A DNA stretch of 64,000 nucleotides from Sesamum alatum. Lineage: Eukaryota > Streptophyta > Magnoliopsida > Lamiales > Pedaliaceae. The stretch spans positions 10,431,001 to 10,495,000 of the forward strand of contig JACGWO010000006.1 in assembly GCA_034509735.1 (NCBI GenBank), read 5' to 3'. Position numbers and translations under genes: made by a program. Below, piece after piece: positions 58,050-64,000 of the stretch; the stretch's first letter is position 1, and every line of letters begins with the position of its first letter. Below the pieces are notes generated by a model. That model saw nothing but the letters and a program-made list of their open reading frames with translations. It ran no database searches and was not told the DNA's origin.

Positions 58050-59322
58050 ATCTTTGGCTAGACGTAGGATGAAGTGTCGAACTGATGGTGGCCTCCGTGA
58101 GTTGGATTTTTTTCGTGGGGGGTGCTCGGAAGTCCTCACAGAATGGTTTGAGTCGATGTCCATTCACCTTGAACACCTTCTATATTATTAGACTCTTGAT
58201 TTCAACCACACCATGATGAAAAACATTAGTAAACAATAAAAGGTCCAACGCAACGAGAACGCACTTACCCAAGAAAAGCTTGAGTTTGGAGTGGAAGAGT
58301 AGTACTTTCTGCGCAATAGTAAATTCCTTCTGGGAGATAGCATGGTCATGGAAGGCTTTAATCTTTTCCTTATAGATCCTCGCATTATCATAGGCATCAT
58401 TCCGTATTTCGTCCGCATCATTCCGCTTCATCCATTTCCATGTTGAACTACTTGATCGCCCAATATGCCATGTGCTCGAGTTCGACAGGGGGGTGACAGG
58501 ATTTACCATAAACCAAACGATACTGGGACATACCTATAGGGGTTTTGTATGTTGTACGATAGCCCCATAGAGCATTGTCCAAGCCTACACTCCAGTCTTT
58601 CAGTTGGGATTCACCGTCTTTTCAAGTATAGACTTAATCCCGCGATTGAAAATTTCAACTTGTCCATTCGTTTGAGAGTGATCGGATGTGGAGACTCGAT
58701 GGATGATGTTGTACTTTTTCAACAAAGCCTCGACCATCCTATTACAAAAATGAGTCCCTCGGTCGATTATGATTGCCCTTGGCATCCCAAACCTGGAAAA
58801 AATGTTAGATTTCACAAAATCCACAGCACTTTTTGCACTATCTGTTCATGTAGCTTTTGCCTCTACCCACTTAGAAACATAGTCAACCCCCAAAATAATA
58901 TAAGTTTTGCCAGAAGACGGGGGAAATGGCCCCATAAAGTCGATCCGCCATATGTCAAACACCTCACAAGTGCGTATTGGACTAAGGGCCATTTGATTTC
59001 GGGCACTTAGATTTTCCGTCTTTTGGCAATTCTCACAAGCCTTGCATAACAAATAAGCATCTCTAAACATGCTCGGCCAAAATAAACCGCATTCCAATAC
59101 ATTTCGTGCTGTCCAATTTGGTCCAAAATGTTCCCCACACGCATAAGAATAACATAATTCAAGAATATAGGGTATTTCGGGTTCAGGTATGGACCTTCCA
59201 ATAATTTGATCCAAACATAATTTCCACAAATTAGGGATCATCCCATACATAGTACTTTCATTTGAAAGAAAGGTTATGAGGTAGGGGTTGGAGAGCTTCA
59301 AGCTCAAAGACGCTTTCACCAA
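58050..59322 (-). pseudogene. Ty3/gypsy integrase fragment
   Basis: Minus strand. The zinc-binding part has H...C-x2-C (LLCKACENCQKT) near 59040. The core starts at VFDIWRIDFMGPFPPS with DYVSKWVEA, followed by [18 protein letters not shown] and [19 protein letters not shown] with the DDE-type aspartates and glutamate in view. After a stop near 58600 a C-terminal part reads [25 protein letters not shown] and NARIYKEKIKAFHDHA. Frameshifts and stops show decay. Integrase inserts element cDNA into the genome. Confidence 0.75.
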
Positions 59323-59325
59323 TTT

Positions 59326-59990
59326 TCATATCAACAACCATATTTTCTTCCAGAGTTGTACTTGTAATGGCGTGGGGCCTTCTTCTAGTGCCAACTTCAT
59401 CTGATCATCGATGTTGATTTTTGAGAATTTCTGCACAAAGGGGTCAACAACATCTACAAGTAGAGTTGGTACATCGCTAGGACACCTCATGGAATCATAT
59501 ATATTAAACTGTATTATTTCACCATCGGATTCCATAGTTAAGTTACCATTGTGTACATCAATCTGTGTCCTAGCAGTTTTGAAAAAAATGTCTTCCTAGC
59601 AAGATAGAAGTAGAACTGGGAGAATTGTCTTCTCTCATATCTAGCACATAAAAATTCACAGGGAAAAGTAACTCATTAACCTGTAATAGCATATCTTCTA
59701 GGACTCCCTCGGGCACACTATCGAATGGTCTGCTAGTTGGATAACAATCCCGGTTTCTTTTAAAGGGCCAACATGTAATGATTCAAAGATAGTGAGAGGC
59801 ATGACGTTAACAGAAGCACCAAAATTGCACATAGGTCTTTTTATGCCTATCAAACCAATCTTCCATGGGATAGAAAACGTACCTGGATCTTTGCGTATTG
59901 GAGGTACCTTTCCTTAAAGGATTGTAGACATATTTTCTCCTATACATACCTATTCGTTGCCCTTTAGTTTATCTTTACCGGTGCACAATT
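59326..59990 (-). pseudogene. Ty3/gypsy protease region
   Basis: On the minus strand the frame contains SSTSILLG followed by a DVHNGNLTMESDGEIIQFN-like stretch and YDSMRCPSDVP. This is the region just after the aspartic protease in Tat/Athila-type polyproteins. The clear protease DTG triad is not visible to me. It joins directly to the integrase side, so the reverse transcriptase has been lost in between. Confidence 0.5.
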
Positions 59991-60199
59991 CCTTGAGAAA
60001 CTTCGCGTAGCGGGGTATTTACTTGATTACGTCGAGCAGGGGAATGTTTACCTTAACTTTAAGAAATGTTTCTAGAATTTCCTTTCCTTCTTTCTCCTTT
60101 TTTGATTTGGCGAATCTTTCCGGGAAAGGAGGCTTGGTCACCAGTACTTTTGGATGGTTCTTGCTGGTTGAATCAGGCTTGTCGGGTTGTTTTTGTCGA

Positions 60200-61060
60200 A
60201 TCTCAATTTTCTACTCCGATTCATCTAGCTGGACGTTCCCACCCTTAGTGCTATTTTCGTCTCTGTTTGGTTTCAGCTTTTTTCCACCGCGTAAGACAAT
60301 AACACTAGCATTTTGTTTAGATTATCACAGTTTGAGATGGTAGCTTACCTTGGGATTCTAGTCGACTGACTAACTATGCTAATTAGCTCATTTACGACTC
60401 AAAGTTTTGAATGCTCATTTTAGCCTACGCCTCCATCGTCTTAATTTGCGCCTCCAAGTTCTGAAAGTTCCCCCTAGTGTGGGACTCCAAGTTTTGAACA
60501 TTGTAACGAGCGTTTTCATCATGTCTTCAAGGGACATGCTTGGTTTGGAGTTAGATGGAGGAGGTGCCACTGAGGTCTGTATTGGAATCCCTGAGGATTT
60601 TGAGGTTGGGGCCCATAACTAAGATTCAGGTGATCCTTCCATCCAGGGTTGTACATGTTAGACAAAGGGTCATATCTCCTTTGTTATTGTTGTTGTCTGG
60701 AAAATCCTCCTATGGCATCAGCATGTTCAGTGGGTTCTTCTTGGAATGTAGGGCACATATCATTAGTGCATATGCCACAGCTTTAACCTGTTGAACAGTT
60801 CCTACAGCGAGTTTTTCGACAAGGGCGGTGAGTTTATCTAGACGATTACCGACGAAAGCTAAATGTACCTCATTAAACCACCGAAAATGTACCTCATTAG
60901 CCCCTTTTTGGTGGGTTATTGTATCGAGCGTCGAACTGTTGGGTGTTGGATGCCATGATATGGCGTGCTCCAATAGGAGTTTTTTCGAAATGAAATTCCT
61001 ATTGTAGCCCGATAATCCCTCGTAGAAGTATTGAATTAGCAAATGCGATGAGATTTAATG
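60200..61060 (-). pseudogene. Ty3/gypsy gag fragment (minus strand)
   Basis: LIQYFYEGLSGYNRNFI at about 61040-60990 is a well-known gag motif in this group. It is followed by VGNRLDKLTALVEKLAVG (about 60850-60795) and, further 3', by proline-rich sequence. Upstream pieces to about 61700 also look gag-derived but are badly frameshifted. Confidence 0.55.
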
Positions 61061-61744
61061 ATGAGGGAAACTTTCCACCAAACGATTGAATCTCCCCCAA
61101 TATTCAAAGAGAATTACCCTGAAAATCTAACGTATCCCACTAATTTCCTTCCGAATGGTCGTGGCTCACGAAGCAGAGAAGTATTTTTCAAGAAATTGCT
61201 TCAAGTCGTTCCAATTGGTGATGGATCTCGATGGCAGAGAGTAGAGCCAATCTTCGGCACTGTCAGTAAAGGAAAATGAGAAAGCAAGTAATTTGACTTG
61301 TTCTTCAGTGACCAATTGGGTCGCATACCAGAGCATACCATGTGGAATTCCTTCAGGTGTTTATGCGGATCTTCACCTGCAAGACCATGGAAGGAAGGAA
61401 GTGAATAAGCCCAGATTTGAGTTCAAAATTTACGCCAAATTGGGATATTCAACACAGAGTGGTTGTTGGTTTAGATCAAGTGAATTCATCTCTTTAATCG
61501 TTCTTTCTAGAACTTGAGCTATGGTTTCGTCTTCGGATTCACTAGAGGATTCGTTCTAGATCTACTCCGATCTCGGGAGAAGTGGATGCCTCTCTGGTTC
61601 GCTGTTTGGTTTCCCAACGAAGCCTTCGTGTTGTCTTCTCGATCTCTGGATCAAATTCAAATTCACTTATACGAGAAGATCATGGCATCAAAGTTTCAAT
61701 TACAAGAACAAGTAACAAGGAGGAAATCAAATTAAAGGCACCAA

Positions 61745-61762
61745 TCCCCGACAATGGCGCCA
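61745..61762 (-). other. Primer-binding site, Asp-tRNA type
   Basis: The minus-strand TGGCGCCATTGTCGGGGA differs from the Asp-tRNA-complementary TGGCGCCGTTGCCGGGGA at two positions. It lies 5 nt inside the LTR end at 61768. Confidence 0.7.
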
Positions 61763-61767
61763 AAATT

Positions 61768-62168
61768 TGATGGGTGTCGAAACCACTAAAAATAAATTTC
61801 TACAAATACTTTTGATAAAGCGTTGCGTAGGTCAATCTACAGAGATTGGTAATAAGTGAATTTCTTCAAATAAAATAAAAGGGGGGTGAATTTTGGTTGA
61901 GTATAAAATAAAAGACAAAGTTAAAGAAGACGATTTAATAAGTGACAGAGCTTTCCGGTTGACGTCAAGTTTAAGCTTGAGCTTGCTTCCGTTATTGATA
62001 ATTGATGCATAGATGATAATCATTTAAATAGATAAACTGATTATGGTCATAGGTACGACCTAACGGCCTCCCTTTCCTTACCTTTTTGTTAGCTAAGGAA
62101 CATATGTTGGCTAATTGCCTAATTAATGAACAAGCCTGGGAACGTCCACAAGATTTAATTCACCAACA
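61768..62168 (-). repeat. LTR of the minus-strand gypsy element
   Basis: On the minus strand it starts TGTTGGTGAATT and ends CACCCATCA, directly before the primer-binding site, with a length of 401 bp. It is about 85-90 percent identical by eye to the inverted copy at 62189-62580. Confidence 0.7.
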
Positions 62169-62188
62169 ACCTTTCAATTTCTTAATGT

Positions 62189-62580
62189 TGTTGGTGAATT
62201 AGATCTTGTGGAAATTCACAGGGTTATTCATTAGTTAGGGAATTAGTCAACTGACATTTCTTGGTTAACGAAAAGGTAAGAAAAGGTGAGGTGTTAGGTT
62301 GTACCTATGACCATAACTACTTTATCTATTTAAATTATTATCATCTATGCATCAATGATCAATAACGGAATCAAGCATAAACTTCACTTCAGCCATAAAG
62401 CTCTCTCACTTATTAAATCTTCTTTAACTTCGTCTTTTATTTTATACTCAACTGAAATTCACTCCCTTTTATTTTATTTGAAGAAATTCACTTATTACCA
62501 ATTTCTGTGGATCGACCCTACGCACCGCTTTATCAAAAGTATTTGTAGAAATTTATTTTTAGTGGTTTCAACAGCCATCA
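62189..62580 (+). repeat. Inverted second LTR copy
   Basis: It begins TGTTGGTGAATTAGATC and ends CAACAGCCATCA (392 bp). It is the reverse complement of 61768-62168, with only 20 bp between the two. No primer-binding site follows it and no polypurine tract precedes it, so it is neither LTR of a second full element. Confidence 0.75.
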
Positions 62581-64000
62581 ATAGGATTCATTGCATGGTT
62601 GGTATCATGCTTTTCCAATTGACCAAAAATAGTACCATATATACGTTATTGTCTGCCTAGCTGGAAACCCTGTTACGTTATTCAAGAATGGCCACATGTG
62701 CAACATGTGGTAGTTAACTCTGCACTTTTTGTAGCCAAATGACACGTGAGGTGCACATGTTGAACGTAGGGTTAGGTAAATGGTTCAAAGGAATTTAATG
62801 CAGGAAAAAAAAAATCAACCCCTCACTCCCAAATTGATTTCCCCTTCTTTGAACCCTAACCCTAAGCAATATTATCCAAAATTAAGCAAAATATTTGACC
62901 CGTTCTAGTTTAAAGAAAGCATCCAAGTGTTGTTCGACCTAGAAGGGAAATCGACCAAGAAAAATGCTATAGCCCAGGGACCTCCATGATTATGGCAAGA
63001 CGGACTATGGTACATCTTTTACAATTATTTGTACGATAAACTCTAGTCATATATATGTTTTATGTATCCTAGTAGTGTTTATGGACTACTAAAGATTTGA
63101 AGTAGTGTTAGGTTTGTACACAAAAAAGCTTCTGAAGGTGTTGATACCTATTTTTGACTATTTTATTTTGTTGGAGCTCTGTTATTTGTAGTAATGGAAT
63201 AAAGAATGTGCACATTATACATCATCCTTTTTGCTAAAAATGATATATTACAGTTTTGGGTTTGTTTGTCATTATTGTTTGTTGATCTTCTTTTATTATT
63301 ACGTTTGAATAAGTCCAGGTGAAACACATATAATTTGCCACATTTAGAATTTATCATAGTGGCGGTTTTGTTCACACTCCGAATGCACAATATAGGGGGC
63401 ACAATTAGCATATTTGATTTTTTTTTTTTAATCTTGACACTGTGTCCTTTAGAATTGTTGACAAATTTTCTAAAGAATTGCGATATATAGGGGTTAAGAG
63501 ATACTACAAAATTGACATGTTCAAATAAAATTTAGGCTACTGTTGTACGGACCTAATTTGTTTCAGTTATTTGATGGGCATGAAAGAGGTGTTTCATTAT
63601 TTTTAGACTATGCATTTTGTTTATCAAAACCACAAAATAAAGGAAATGATGGGTTGGGTTTGAATAAAACTGATCGGGGAAAGGGTGTGATGGAAGAGGA
63701 TAATGAAATGTTGCGCTTCAATCTGATAAGGGAAAGGGGAAATTTGTAATGATTGAAAGGGTTGATACAGATTTAAACCAAACCATCGAAGAAGATACAG
63801 ATTGTTTAGATAGTGTGTACACTATGGAAATTGATGATGATGCTGATAGTGATGATAATATGTTTGATGAAAACATGACAATGATGTGGAATATGGAGGA
63901 CCTAATGCAAAAAATGTAAATAAAATGAACACAATATCATCATATTCTTTAGGTGAAACACAGTCTGTATCGATAACTTTGATTCAGAGGTAGGGTTAGA
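62581..64000 (+). other. Possible 5' region of a Mutator-like transposon gene, weak
   Basis: Past a leader-like stretch with CCCTAACCCTAAG, plus-strand frames read MLRDLHDYGKTDYGTS-like residues at about 62960-63020. Later there is a hydrophilic segment at 63543-63749, then an acidic run (EIDDDADSDDNMFDENM) at 63815-63870. The order is reminiscent of the N-terminal region of plant MuDR-type proteins, but no transposase core lies inside the window. I would not name it without a search. Confidence 0.3.

Larger units (their letters stand above)
58037..61767 (-). mobile_element. Ty3/gypsy element (minus strand), reverse transcriptase region deleted
   Basis: Minus-strand order: LTR end (61768), primer-binding site (61745-61762), gag (about 61060-60200), protease region (about 59990-59326), integrase (59322-58050). 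The reverse transcriptase/RNase H block expected between protease and integrase is missing. The integrase tail, and a primer site of the Asp-tRNA type, point to the Tat/Athila side of plant Ty3/gypsy; the clade is an inference. No 3' LTR is present: the element stops at about 58037 against the other gypsy fragment. Confidence 0.7.

Noticed and set aside
58549..59010. 153-codon plus-strand ORF
   Set aside because: It is the antisense of the integrase region, which has clear homology on the minus strand.
61832..62660. ORFs in both strands around 62 kb
   Set aside because: They are readings of an inverted LTR pair.

Overview
This is nuclear DNA from a flowering plant. It is AT-rich, spliceosomal GT-AG introns are visible, and nearly all recognisable coding sequence belongs to plant transposable-element families (CACTA/En-Spm with TNP2, DUF4216 and PTTA-type genes, Helitron RepHel, Ty3/gypsy with an Asp-tRNA-type primer-binding site, Mutator-like fold-backs). 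There is no operon structure, and I saw no rRNA, tRNA or CRISPR array. I cannot name the species.

The only host-type gene I can support is a CDK-family (CDKG/PITSLRE-like) protein kinase at 4191-9251. Its reading frame is interrupted by a 4.0 kb CACTA element (5043-9062, 3-bp target duplication GAA). The element's two termini supply a GT donor and an AG acceptor in the right phase. Splicing would leave an intact 352-codon frame carrying only seven extra residues. I regard this transposon-turned-intron as the best find in the window.

Layout: 1-4150 is intergenic with small inverted-repeat elements and the kinase promoter. 4191-9251 is the kinase with the CACTA-0 intron and a nested MITE. 10173-10617 is a Mutator-type MITE. 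11682-24252 is a 12.6 kb two-gene CACTA element (CACTA-1, genes on the minus strand, target duplication CCA), which carries a 4.5 kb GC-rich non-coding LTR retrotransposon (13974-18472, target duplication CCGGG) inside its second gene. 27288-28641 is the tail of another CACTA element. 29269-30023 and 30526-31771 are long fold-back elements; the second has a perfect 9-bp target duplication and appears to have captured a DUF4283-like gene fragment. 32285-44983 is a Helitron RepHel pseudogene broken by CACTA-2 (33493-39657), by an LTR-like insert (about 43655-44820) and at its end by CACTA-3 (about 44985-50548). 50896-52395 is a fold-back element with telomere-like repeats. 52690-53063 is a CACTA end. 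About 53975-58036 is the 5' part of a Ty3/gypsy element split by a 2.55 kb solo LTR (target duplication CGTCT). 58037-62168 is a second, reverse-oriented Ty3/gypsy element lacking reverse transcriptase, followed by an inverted extra LTR copy (62189-62580). 62640-64000 has weak similarity to the 5' end of a Mutator transposon gene.

The genes do not form a pathway. The window is a record of nested insertions, and most insertion events can be ordered from target-site duplications. All transposase, Rep/helicase and pol frames contain stops, frameshifts or deletions, so nothing here looks autonomous.
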